The translations under genes and the position numbers were made by a program. Of a stretch of 64,000 nucleotides of DNA, positions 57,087 to 64,000 are shown one piece after another (positions within the stretch are counted from its first letter, which is position 1; every line of letters starts with the position of its first letter). The notes beneath the pieces were generated by a model that was not told where the DNA came from, did not search any database, and saw only the letters and a list, made by a program, of their open reading frames with translations. Source of the stretch: Sphingomonas sp. Leaf32 (GTDB lineage: Bacteria > Pseudomonadota > Alphaproteobacteria > Sphingomonadales > Sphingomonadaceae); NCBI RefSeq assembly GCF_001421765.1, contig NZ_LMLA01000001.1:372001-436000 (forward strand), read 5' to 3'.

Positions 57087-57847
57087 AGCGCGGCCCCGTC
57101 CGCCCGCAGCCAGCGGCGGGCATCGTCCGGGTCGCCTTCGAACAGGTCGGCGACCAGCGCGTGGAAATCGGGGCCGTGGTGCATGTGGACGCGGTGCGCG
57201 ACCTCATGCGCGACGGTCGCGCGGCGGACGAAGCCGGGGGCGAGCAACAGCCGCCAGCTATAGCGGATCGTGCCGTCGCCGCTGCAACTGCCCCAGCGCG
57301 CCTTGGGATCGCCGATCGCGACGGTCGTGACGGTGACGCCGGCCTTAGCCGCATAGTGCGCGGTGTCTTCGGTCAACTGGCGCAGCGCCTCGCGCTTCAG
57401 CCAGCGTTCGATGCGGATGGGGAATTGGTCGGCCGGGCCGCCGCACGTCAAAACCCATTCGTCATCCCGGCGCAGGCCGGGATCGACGGATACGGGCGGC
57501 ATCGAAGGAGTCGCGTCGTCCCGTGACCATGGACCCCGGCCTTCGCCGGGGTGACGTGGCGTTTGATGGGACGTCAGGGTGACAATCCTCGACGCCCCCT
57601 CCCGCCACACCAGCCGCACCGCACGATCCGCCACCGGCACCACCGCGCCGTCGACGAACGGCCGCCCCTGCGGCAACTTCGCGCGCTGCGCCGCGATCCA
57701 GTCGGCCTTTTCGCCGGCCCACGCCACCGCCTTGGCCAGCGCCATCCGCTTCGGCACGGTCAGCCGCACGCGGCCTGTGGCCGGATCGACCGACAGCCGC
57801 GCGACGCGGGCGCGGGGGTGGCGGACGACCTCCAGCCCGTCGATCAC
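57053..57847 (-). CDS. YgjP-like metallopeptidase (DUF45) with in-frame repeat insertion
   Basis: 264 aa zinc metallopeptidase-like protein of the DUF45/YgjP family. The zinc motif is AHEVAHRVHMHHGPDFHAL, preceded by IGDPKARWGSCSGDGTIRYSW, both diagnostic. The N-terminal half contains KADWIAAQRAKL and RIVTL. About residues 92-133 (including RHPGEGRGPW and VDPGLRRDDEW) interrupt the family's usual spacing and coincide with a family B repeat in the DNA. The flanking domains stay in frame. It is convergent with the PBP gene and overlaps the next upstream gene by 4 nt. Confidence 0.88.
   Translation of the reverse strand: MIDGLEVVRHPRARVARLSVDPATGRVRLTVPKRMALAKAVAWAGEKADWIAAQRAKLPQGRPFVDGAVVPVADRAVRLVWREGASRIVTLTSHQTPRHPGEGRGPWSRDDATPSMPPVSVDPGLRRDDEWVLTCGGPADQFPIRIERWLKREALRQLTEDTAHYAAKAGVTVTTVAIGDPKARWGSCSGDGTIRYSWRLLLAPGFVRRATVAHEVAHRVHMHHGPDFHALVADLFEGDPDDARRWLRADGAALHWFGRASSSG
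57461..57555. repeat. Palindromic repeat family B inserted in frame in YgjP-like gene
   Basis: GTCATCCCGGCGCAGGCCGG at the left and CCCCGGCCTTCGCCGGGGTGAC at the right (last 22 bp) are inverted arms. It is closely similar to the intergenic copy at 47548-47644. On the minus strand it is read in frame as PRHPGEGRGPWSRDD through VDPGLRRDDE without a stop codon. Confidence 0.88.
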
Positions 57848-58287
57848 AGCGTCCGGTCGGTCAGGTGATGTTCGAGGTCGCCGACGTCATTCTCCGACAC
57901 CGTCCAGCCACGCGTCGACTGGCCGGCGGTGTGGACACTCTCCCGGTCGCCGCTGTTGAGATAATGCCAGTCGGGCAGCTTCTTGCCCTCGTTCCGCAGC
58001 CGATAGGCGCAGGTCGAGGGCAGCCATTCGATGTCGCCGACATTGCGCGCGTTCAGCCGGACGCATTCGGGGACATAGGCATGGCGGTGGCGATAGTCGC
58101 TGCACTGGCCCATGCGCCGGTCGAGCAGCTTGCACGCGACGTTGGTCGCATGGATCTCGCCGGTATCCTCGTCCTCCAGCTTGTGCAGGCAGCATTTGCC
58201 GCAGCCGTCGCACAGCGCCTCCCACTGCGCACGGTCGAGCGCGGCGAGCGGCAGGTCCTCCCAGAAGCGCCCGCTCACCGGACCCAC
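57844..58287 (-). CDS. YcgN family cysteine-cluster protein (UPF0260)
   Basis: 147 aa. FWEDLPLAALDRAQWEALCD, GCGKCCLHKLEDEDTGEIHA and TNVACKLLDRRMGQCSDYRH match YcgN (UPF0260), a small cytoplasmic protein with several conserved cysteines (CDGCGKCC and CKLLDRRMGQC) that may bind a metal or cluster. It has no known reaction. The 3' end overlaps the YgjP-like gene and the start overlaps the SCO gene by 13 nt, so all are cotranscribed. Confidence 0.92.
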   Translation of the reverse strand: MGPVSGRFWEDLPLAALDRAQWEALCDGCGKCCLHKLEDEDTGEIHATNVACKLLDRRMGQCSDYRHRHAYVPECVRLNARNVGDIEWLPSTCAYRLRNEGKKLPDWHYLNSGDRESVHTAGQSTRGWTVSENDVGDLEHHLTDRTL

Positions 58288-58868
58288 TTCTTCAGTTCGG
58301 CGGCGACCGCCTCGCCGCTTTCCTCCTGCGGCAGCAACGCGACCGGCTGCCCCCTGGGATTCATCAGGATCGCGGTGCGGCTATGGTCCATCAGATATTC
58401 GGTGGCACCGGGCGACTGCTGCTTGGCATAGGTCACGCCGTACGCCCGCGCGGCGTCGGCGATCGCCTGCGCACTGCCGGTCAGCCCGACCATGCGCGGG
58501 TGAAAGGCCGATACGAACTTGCCGACCACCGCCGGCGTGTCGCGTTCGGGATCGACCGTGATGAAGATCGGCACGACCTTCGCGCCCAGTTCCGGCTCTT
58601 CCGCCTCGAACGCCTTCACCCCGGCCGCGATATTCTGGACATCGACCGGGCAGACATCGGGGCAATAGGTATAACCGAAATACATGATCCGCCATTTGCC
58701 GGCGAAGTCGGTATCGCGCACCACCCGCCCCTGCCCGTCGGTCAGCACGAACGGCCCGCCGATCCGCGCACCGGCCAGCGGCGCGGTCGGGGCCGGTTCG
58801 GGCGCGCTCCCGCAGGCGGCAAGGGCCAGCGCGAGCGCCGGGGCAAGAGGTCGCAGGATGCTGTTCAT
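58275..58868 (-). CDS. SCO1/SenC family copper chaperone, lipoprotein
   Basis: 197 aa. Lipobox ALALAAC at the N-terminus, then a thioredoxin-like SCO domain with CxxxC (YFGYTYCPDVCPVDVQNI), IFITVDPERDTPAVVGKFV and the metal-ligand histidine in EYLMDHSRTAILMNP. It delivers copper to the CuA site of cytochrome c oxidase. The start is the ATG ending at 58868; an ATG five codons upstream (58883) is possible but gives a weaker signal peptide. Confidence 0.92.
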   Translation of the reverse strand: MNSILRPLAPALALALAACGSAPEPAPTAPLAGARIGGPFVLTDGQGRVVRDTDFAGKWRIMYFGYTYCPDVCPVDVQNIAAGVKAFEAEEPELGAKVVPIFITVDPERDTPAVVGKFVSAFHPRMVGLTGSAQAIADAARAYGVTYAKQQSPGATEYLMDHSRTAILMNPRGQPVALLPQEESGEAVAAELKKWVR

Positions 58869-58937
58869 GGTGTTGCCAGCCATGATCTGATAGGCGACGC
58901 CTTGCAAGCCGCGTAACGTCCTTTGGAGCCTGTCCCC

Positions 58938-59534
58938 ATGCCCGTCCTCCGCCTCGTCCTCGCCGCCGCGCTGATGCTGCCCGCCGCCGCGGGGGCGCAG
59001 CAGATGTCGCCGGGCTATCTGTTCCTGAAGGCGATCCGCGACGAGGACGGGAACAAGGTCAACGACATTCTCGGCCAGCCGGGCCAGACGATCATCAACA
59101 CCAAGGACCGCACGACGGGCGAAGGCGCGCTGCACATCGTCGCCAAGAGCGGCAACCTGACCTATCTGCGTTTCCTGCTGGCCAAGGGCGCGAACCCCAA
59201 TCTGCAAGACAATCGCGGCAACACGCCCGCGCTGCTGGCGGTGGAATCGGGATCGGTCGAGGCGATCAACGCGCTGGCAGGGCGCAAGGCGAACCTGAAC
59301 CTGGGCAACGGCAGCGGAGAAACCCCGCTGATCCGCGCGGTGCAGTTGCGTAACCTCGACATGGTGCGCGCGCTGGTCGCCGCCGGTGCTAATCCCGACC
59401 AGGCCGACGTGATCGCCGGCCTGTCGGCGCGCGACTATGCCAAGCGCGATACGCGCACGCCCGCGCTGCTGAAGCTGCTCGACGAAGCGCCGACGGCCAA
59501 GCCCAAGACGGCGGTCGCGGGGCCACGGCTCTGA
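58938..59534 (+). CDS. Exported ankyrin-repeat protein
   Basis: 198 aa. Signal peptide VLRLVLAAALMLPAAAGAQQ, followed by ankyrin repeats (EGALHIVAKSGNLTYLRFLL, AKGANPNLQDNRGNTPALLA, GSGETPLIRAVQLRNLDMVR). It most likely binds another protein in the periplasm. The ATG at 58938 begins the signal peptide; an in-frame TTG lies five codons upstream. It is divergent from the SCO gene with a 69 bp gap. Confidence 0.88.
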   Translation: MPVLRLVLAAALMLPAAAGAQQMSPGYLFLKAIRDEDGNKVNDILGQPGQTIINTKDRTTGEGALHIVAKSGNLTYLRFLLAKGANPNLQDNRGNTPALLAVESGSVEAINALAGRKANLNLGNGSGETPLIRAVQLRNLDMVRALVAAGANPDQADVIAGLSARDYAKRDTRTPALLKLLDEAPTAKPKTAVAGPRL

Positions 59535-59556
59535 TATTGCGGCGCCGTCCACAGAC

Positions 59557-59565
59557 TTATCCACA
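59557..59565 (+). promoter_or_regulatory. Consensus DnaA-box sequence
   Basis: TTATCCACA matches the strict DnaA box consensus exactly. It is isolated, between the ankyrin gene and the ssb terminator. A second exact copy occurs on the opposite strand at 28399-28407. Two lone boxes do not make an origin. Confidence 0.4.
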
Positions 59566-59592
59566 GGCTTCGGACGGCCGACACCGCCGATG

Positions 59593-59643
59593 AAACGAAA
59601 CCGGCCCGCCTTCCCCCAACAGGAAAGCGGGCCGGTTTCGTTT
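59593..59643 (-). terminator. Bidirectional terminator after ssb
   Basis: A perfect 17 bp inverted repeat (AAACGAAACCGGCCCGC, 59593-59609, with its complement at 59627-59643) closes a 17 nt loop and can terminate both ssb and, on the other strand, the ankyrin gene. Confidence 0.85.
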
Positions 59644-59663
59644 CGCCGTGGCGATCGGCACGA

Positions 59664-60239
59664 TCAGAACGGCACGTCGTCGTCCAGATCGTCGCCGAAG
59701 CCACCGCCGCTGCCACCGCCGAAATTGCCGCCCTTGTTACCGCCCGAGTTGAACCCGCCGCCGCTGCCGCCGGCGCGCGCACCGCCCGACGATCCGCCGC
59801 CATAGCCGCCGCCCGAACCGCCGCCGAAATCATCGCCGCCGGCAAAGTCGCCACCGCCACGGCTGCCGCCGCCGCCCTGTGCGCCGCCGGGACCGTCGAG
59901 CATCGTCAGCACGCTGTTGAAGCCCTGCAGCACGATTTCGGTGCTGTACTTGTCCTGGCCCTGCTGGTCCTGCCACTTCCGCGTCTGCAGCTGACCCTCG
60001 ATGTAGACTTTCGATCCCTTGCGCAGGAACCGCTCGGCGACGTTGGCCAGCCCTTCGTTGAAGATCGCGACCGAATGCCATTCGGTCTTTTCCTTCTTCT
60101 CGCCGCTGTTGCGGTCCTTCCACGATTCCGACGTCGCGATGCGCAGGTTCACGACCTTGCCGCCATTCTGGAACGACCGCGATTCCGGGTCGCGGCCCAG
60201 ATTGCCCACGAGGATGACTTTATTGACGCTGCCAGCCAT
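59664..60239 (-). CDS. ssb: Single-stranded DNA-binding protein
   Basis: 191 aa. OB-fold domain (residues 1-110: [60 protein letters not shown]), then a glycine-rich linker of 70 residues ([15 protein letters not shown]) and the acidic tip DDLDDDVPF that recruits replication and repair partners. The start is [12 protein letters not shown]. It is divergent from the small DUF4169 gene. Confidence 0.97.
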   Translation of the reverse strand: MAGSVNKVILVGNLGRDPESRSFQNGGKVVNLRIATSESWKDRNSGEKKEKTEWHSVAIFNEGLANVAERFLRKGSKVYIEGQLQTRKWQDQQGQDKYSTEIVLQGFNSVLTMLDGPGGAQGGGGSRGGGDFAGGDDFGGGSGGGYGGGSSGGARAGGSGGGFNSGGNKGGNFGGGSGGGFGDDLDDDVPF

Positions 60240-60356
60240 GGCGCAGTTCTCCGAGAAAGATATAGTCCGGCTTCCTATGCCACCGGACGGCGGGATGCCA
60301 GTGCTTGCCGTGCAACCAGCCCAGGTTCAAGATGCCCGGTTATGGAGGAGCCGTAT

Positions 60357-60533
60357 ATGGGCGACGTCATCAACCTCAACCGATTCCGCAAGGCCCGCGA
60401 AAAGGCCGCAAAATCGCAGGAAGCCGATGCCAACCGCCGCAAGTTCGGCCGGACCAGGGCAGCGAAGGCGGTCGAGGAGCAGGAGGAAGCCCGCCGCGCC
60501 GCGCTGCTCGACGGGGCGAAGCGCGAGGACTGA
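60357..60533 (+). CDS. DUF4169 family small protein
   Basis: 58 aa: MGDVINLNRFRKAREKAAKS then NRRKFGRTRAAKAVEEQEEA, a charged helical protein typical of the alphaproteobacterial DUF4169. It is often found near ssb or ribbon-helix-helix genes. The ATG at 60357 fits the family; an in-frame ATG five codons upstream (MEEPYMGDV) is a less likely start. Confidence 0.85.
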   Translation: MGDVINLNRFRKAREKAAKSQEADANRRKFGRTRAAKAVEEQEEARRAALLDGAKRED

Positions 60534-60616
60534 AGCGGTTTGCCCCGGCCTGTGCCACCGACGGAAACCGCCGTTCAAAGCGGGGGTAACCTCAGGTCAC
60601 CGGGCAAACGCACCCC

Positions 60617-60976
60617 TCACTGATAGCGAAGGGTCTTGTCGAAGCCTTCATTCGCCTTCGTCATCTTGGCCAGCTTCCGCAGATAGGTTCGAACATGCCG
60701 TTCGAACCGGATGTCGTCGTTCATGCCCGTCGCGGCATAGTCGTCTTGGCCGATCAGTTCCTTCAGCCGGGCGGCGAACGTCGCCTGCTCGTTCGTGCAG
60801 TCAGCATGTTTCAGCGCGCGGCACGCCCATTCCTCCGCCGCGGCCTTGTCGAAATCGTCGCGGGCATCGTAGCCGCGCCGGTCCGCCGCCGCCTGATCCA
60901 GCCGCGATGCCTCATAACGGCGTTCCAGCCATGTGCGGACCAGCGCCGCATCCCAGGATTTCCGTGGCTCCGTCAT
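60617..60976 (-). CDS. Protein of unknown function
   Basis: 119 aa, not recognised. Soluble, predicted mostly helical and charged (WDAALVRTWLERRYEASRLD, DFDKAAAEEWACRALKHADC, FAARLKELIGQDDYAATGM, ERHVRTYLRKLAKMTKANEG). GGGAAAG precedes the ATG ending at 60976. The gene is divergent from a HNH-type gene (111 bp gap), with no membrane segment and no metal-binding motif. Confidence 0.55.
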   Translation of the reverse strand: MTEPRKSWDAALVRTWLERRYEASRLDQAAADRRGYDARDDFDKAAAEEWACRALKHADCTNEQATFAARLKELIGQDDYAATGMNDDIRFERHVRTYLRKLAKMTKANEGFDKTLRYQ

Positions 60977-61086
60977 CGTTCTTTCCCGATCGGTCCGTGG
61001 TGACGGGACCCTGTTGGCAGCTTTCCATAGGATGCGGCGGATGGCTTCGCTACAGGCAAGGGCATTCGACGCAGTTGGATCGACCC

Positions 61087-61422
61087 ATGGCCAGACGTTC
61101 AAAGCAGGACCCTTACGATCATCTTCCCCGGGAAGACGACGCACCGCCCCCGCCGGTGCCGTGCTGGCTCTGCGGCCGGCCGACCGGCAAGATCATCGTC
61201 TGGCACCATCCCGTGCCCAAGAGCCGTGGTGGTCGTGATGTCGTGCCGATGCACTTCATCTGCCAGCAGACCGTGATCGCGAATTTCACCAATTCCGAAC
61301 TGGAGCGGCATGGCATGGCGGTGGCCGGCCTGCTCGATCATCCGAATGTGCGCAAGTTCGTGGATTGGGTCGCGAAGAAGGACCCTGATTTCACTGCGAC
61401 CATCACGAAGAAGCAGCGCTGA
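61087..61422 (+). CDS. HNH-like zinc-binding protein
   Basis: 111 aa. Starts MARRSKQDPYDHLPREDDAP, has a CxxC in VPCWLCGRPTGKIIVWHHP and a His-His-Pro step VWHHPVPKSRGGRDVVPMHF followed by FICQQTVIANFTNSELERHG, typical of small HNH-type proteins of alphaproteobacteria. The zinc and HNH elements are visible but nuclease activity is not proven. It lies 67 bp before the Gfo/Idh/MocA gene in the same direction. Confidence 0.8.
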   Translation: MARRSKQDPYDHLPREDDAPPPPVPCWLCGRPTGKIIVWHHPVPKSRGGRDVVPMHFICQQTVIANFTNSELERHGMAVAGLLDHPNVRKFVDWVAKKDPDFTATITKKQR

Positions 61423-61489
61423 ACGAATGGCAGGCACTGGCCATCGCGTAGCCGACCATGGCGACCCCGCCGGCCCGAGGATGCAAGAT

Positions 61490-62434
61490 ATGCGCGTGCT
61501 GCTGATCGGCTTGGGCGACATCGCCCGCAAGGCGTATCTGCCGCTATTGTCCAGGCGAGCCGATCTCGACCTGCACCTCGCGACCCGCAACGAAGCCGTG
61601 CTGGACGAGGTTGGCCGCGCGTTCCGCATCGCGCACCGGCACGCCAGCGCCGCCGACGCGCTTGCGGCGACATCGTTCGACGCGGCCTTCGTCCACGCGG
61701 CGACGCCGGCGCATGGCGAACTGGTCAGGCTGTTGCTCGAGCGGGGTATTCCCACCTTCGTCGACAAGCCGCTCGCGGATACGCTCGAAGAGGTCGAGGC
61801 GCTCGTGGCGCTGGCGACGGCGCGTGCCACGCCGCTCTTCCTTGGCTTCAACCGGCGATTTGCGCCGGATTATGTCGCCCTGCGCGGCATCGATGCCAGC
61901 CTGATCGTCATGGAAAAGCACCGCTGCCGGCAACCCGACATCGCCCGGCGGGTCGTCTTCGACGATTTCATCCATGTCGTCGACACGCTGCTGTCCCTTG
62001 CCCCGGCACCGGTGCGCCGACGCATGATCGAAACCCATGTCGTGGACGGCATGTTGCACAGCGTCACCCTCACGCTGGCCGGCGACGGCTTTACCGCCAT
62101 CGGGACGATGCATCGTGACAGCGGGCTGGACGAGGAACGGCTGGATGTCATCGGCGGCGGGGCGCGCCATACCGTGCTGAACCTCGCCGATCGGATTGAA
62201 ACGCGCGGGGCGCAAGGCCTGCACCGTCGATCCGACTGGACCCCGGTCGAACGGCAGCGCGGCTTCGAAGCGATGTGCGACGACTTCCTGCTCGCCGCGC
62301 GGGAGCGCAGGCCGGTCGATGCCGCCGCCATCGTGGCGACGCATGACATCTGCGAAGCCATCGTCCGCCACGCGGAAGGCGACGGACATGCCCCCTTGCC
62401 CTACCCCAGCCCGAAGGCGACCGCCGTCCAATAG
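61490..62434 (+). CDS. Gfo/Idh/MocA family oxidoreductase
   Basis: 314 aa NAD(P)-dependent oxidoreductase. Rossmann motif MRVLLIGLGDIARKAYLPLL, then the PAHGELVRLLLERGIPTFVD KPLA region with DKPL and the C-terminal substrate domain (LFLGFNRRFAPDYVALRGID, FIHVVDTLLSLAP). The substrate is unknown, typically a sugar or polyol derivative. The ATG at 61490 follows GAGG with 9 nt spacing and starts exactly at the Rossmann strand; ATGs at 61481 and 61427 are also in frame. It overlaps convergent feoB by 34 nt. Confidence 0.85.
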   Translation: MRVLLIGLGDIARKAYLPLLSRRADLDLHLATRNEAVLDEVGRAFRIAHRHASAADALAATSFDAAFVHAATPAHGELVRLLLERGIPTFVDKPLADTLEEVEALVALATARATPLFLGFNRRFAPDYVALRGIDASLIVMEKHRCRQPDIARRVVFDDFIHVVDTLLSLAPAPVRRRMIETHVVDGMLHSVTLTLAGDGFTAIGTMHRDSGLDEERLDVIGGGARHTVLNLADRIETRGAQGLHRRSDWTPVERQRGFEAMCDDFLLAARERRPVDAAAIVATHDICEAIVRHAEGDGHAPLPYPSPKATAVQ

Positions 62435-64000
62435 GTCGCACCCGCCGCGATATAGGCGAGGGCAAAAAGATAGCCAATCATCACCAGCGGCCATTTCCAG
62501 CCATTGGTCTCCCGCCGCGCGACTGCGATCGTCGACAGGCACTGCGGCGCGAACACGAACCAGGCGAGGAAGGCGAGCGCGGTGGCAAGGCTCCAGCGGC
62601 TGCGCAGCCGCCCGCCCAGTTCCTGCGCGCCCTGTTCCTCGTCCGCCGCGTCGATCGCATAGACAGTCTGGAGCGCCGACACCGCGACCTCGCGCGCGGC
62701 CATCGCCGGGATCACCGCCAGCGACATTTCGTGGTTGAACCCGATCGGCCGCAGCACGACCTCCAGCCCCGACGCGATCCGTCCGGCGATCGAATATTCC
62801 GACTGCTTCACCCCCGCCGGCGCGACCGGATAGGAGGTCAGTAGCCAGAGCGCGACCGTCACCTGCAGGATGATCGTGCCCGCGCGACGCAGGAAGACAT
62901 AGGCACGCTGCCACAACCCGATCGCGATGTCGCGGATCGAGGGCAGCTGATAGCGCGGCATTTCCATCAGGAACCCGCCGCCCACGCCCTTGGTCGCGGT
63001 CCGGCGCAGCACGAACGCCGCGATCACCGCGCCGAGGATACCGGTCAGGTACAGCACCAGCAGCACCAGCCCCTGCAGGCCGACGCCCGGCAGCACTGCC
63101 CGCGCCGGGATGAACGCGCCGATGATGACGGCATAGACCGGCAACCGCGCCGAACAGGTCATCAGCGGCGCGATCAGGATCGTGGTCAGCCGTTCCCGGG
63201 GATCGTCGATCGACCGGGTGGCCATGATGCCGGGAATCGCGCAGGCGAACGACGACAGCAGCGGGATGAAGGCGCGGCCCGACAGGCCGACCCCGCTCAT
63301 CAACCGGTCCATCAGGAACGCGGCGCGCACCATATATCCCGATGCTTCGAGCAGCAGGATGAACAGGAACAGGATCAGGATCTGCGGCAGGAACACCACC
63401 ACCGATCCGACGCCGTTGATGACCCCTTGCACCAGCAGGTCGCGCAGGAAGCCGGCGGGCAGCGCGGCGGTGGCGCTGTCGGCCAGCCAGCCCTGCAATC
63501 CCTCGATCCAGCCGATCGGCGCTTCGGACCAGCTGAACACCGCCTGGAACATGACGAACAGGATGGCGAGCAGCAGGATCGGACCGACGACCGGATGCAG
63601 CGCGACGCGATCGATACCGCGGGTCACGGCGCGCATCCGCGGCTGTTCAATGGTCGCGGCATGGGCGATGCGGCGCGCCTCGCGCTGGAAATGGCGGATG
63701 TCGGATTCGACCGATTCGACCGGCGCGGTGCGCGGTGCGGCCGCCAGAATCCCGGCCAGGGCGGCGCGCAATTCGTCGAGGCCGCGCTTGCGCACCGCGA
63801 CGGTCGCCACGACCGGCAGGCCGAGTTCAGAGGACAGCCCGGCGAGGTCGATCTTCAGCCCATCGCGCGCCGCCATGTCGATCATGTTGAGCGCCAGCAC
63901 CATCGGCCGGCCGAGCGACTTCAATTGCAGGACGAAGCGCAGGTGATTGTCGAGATTGGTGGCGTCGGCGACGACGATCAGCGCGTCGGGCACCCGCTCC
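62401..64000 (-). CDS. feoB: Ferrous iron transporter FeoB, C-terminal part (continues past the right edge)
   Basis: About 530 aa are visible. The G domain is cut: only the end of it appears (DATNLDNHLRFVLQLKSLGR and VLALNMIDMA, the N-x-x-D base-specificity motif). Then the long membrane domain: FVMFQAVFSWSEAPIGWIEG, FLPQILILFLFILLLEASGY, two Cys-containing gates LLSSFACAIPGIMATRSIDD and LIAPLMTCSARLPVYAVII, and a C-terminal helix pair ending TYWTAVAFGLG. Imports Fe2+ across the inner membrane. A FeoA gene would lie outside the window. Confidence 0.95.
   Translation of the reverse strand, partial: ERVPDALIVVADATNLDNHLRFVLQLKSLGRPMVLALNMIDMAARDGLKIDLAGLSSELGLPVVATVAVRKRGLDELRAALAGILAAAPRTAPVESVESDIRHFQREARRIAHAATIEQPRMRAVTRGIDRVALHPVVGPILLLAILFVMFQAVFSWSEAPIGWIEGLQGWLADSATAALPAGFLRDLLVQGVINGVGSVVVFLPQILILFLFILLLEASGYMVRAAFLMDRLMSGVGLSGRAFIPLLSSFACAIPGIMATRSIDDPRERLTTILIAPLMTCSARLPVYAVIIGAFIPARAVLPGVGLQGLVLLVLYLTGILGAVIAAFVLRRTATKGVGGGFLMEMPRYQLPSIRDIAIGLWQRAYVFLRRAGTIILQVTVALWLLTSYPVAPAGVKQSEYSIAGRIASGLEVVLRPIGFNHEMSLAVIPAMAAREVAVSALQTVYAIDAADEEQGAQELGGRLRSRWSLATALAFLAWFVFAPQCLSTIAVARRETNGWKWPLVMIGYLFALAYIAAGATYWTAVAFGLG

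Noticed and set aside
59557..59565. Possible replication origin from an exact DnaA box near ssb
   Set aside because: Only one box in the region, no AT-rich unwinding element, no dnaA, hemE or parAB genes nearby.

Overview
The window is GC-rich chromosomal DNA from an alphaproteobacterium, most likely a member of the Sphingomonadales (Sphingomonas-like). Supporting signs are a circularly permuted two-piece tmRNA gene on the minus strand (26248-26598) whose tag reads ANDNEALAIAA, the gene order rimP-nusA-ylxR-infB-rbfA-tdk-truB-rpsO-pnp, the rpmF-plsX-fabH-ihfA-merR block, a CDC48-type AAA ATPase, the DUF1489, DUF1810 and DUF4169 proteins, and very many short palindromic repeats between genes. 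I saw no transposase, phage, CRISPR array, rRNA or tRNA gene. About 75 protein genes are annotated, almost all complete; only feoB runs off the right edge.

Layout. 1-2.9 kb: a TauE/SafE permease, a flavin reductase, and a cytochrome b plus molybdopterin oxidoreductase pair. 3.3-15.2 kb: one long minus-strand block for translation and RNA metabolism, with a good sigma70-like promoter upstream of rimP (15260-15288), an attenuation-prone structured leader before pnp, and terminators after rpsO and pnp. 15.3-26 kb: mixed metabolism (sugar dehydrogenase, ubiG, lysC, yjbQ, a nitronate monooxygenase-like enzyme, polyprenyl diphosphate synthase, chorismate mutase with a GH130-like protein, a second TauE permease). 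26.2-30.4 kb: ssrA, an Rrf2 regulator, mscL, and a LemA/TPM/Nudix cluster. 30.7-38.6 kb: a lipoprotein methyltransferase, prfB, a class A PBP, then merR-ihfA-fabH-plsX-rpmF. 38.9-47.5 kb: an MBL-fold hydrolase, a pabB-pabC fusion, an aminotransferase, a diguanylate cyclase, an exported MsrA, mgtE and a cyclophilin. 47.7-54.9 kb: LysR, a candidate small RNA or leader, CDC48, then a phospholipid-methyltransferase-like gene and a type III polyketide synthase / methyltransferase / flavoprotein operon. 54.9-64 kb: a second class A PBP, a YgjP-like metallopeptidase, YcgN, SCO, an ankyrin protein, ssb, small proteins, a Gfo/Idh/MocA oxidoreductase and feoB.

The most striking theme is dispersed palindromic repeats of at least five families, mostly between convergent genes. 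Two of these families have also entered coding sequences in frame: one in truB (about residues 154-199) and another in the YgjP-like metallopeptidase (about residues 92-133). In both cases the flanking conserved domains stay in frame, so the repeat is translated as an extra internal segment. A composite repeat family also shows exchangeable internal cassettes in opposite orientations. The type III PKS trio resembles the gene content of phenolic-lipid (alkylresorcinol quinone) pathways and is the best candidate for a specialised-metabolite system here.
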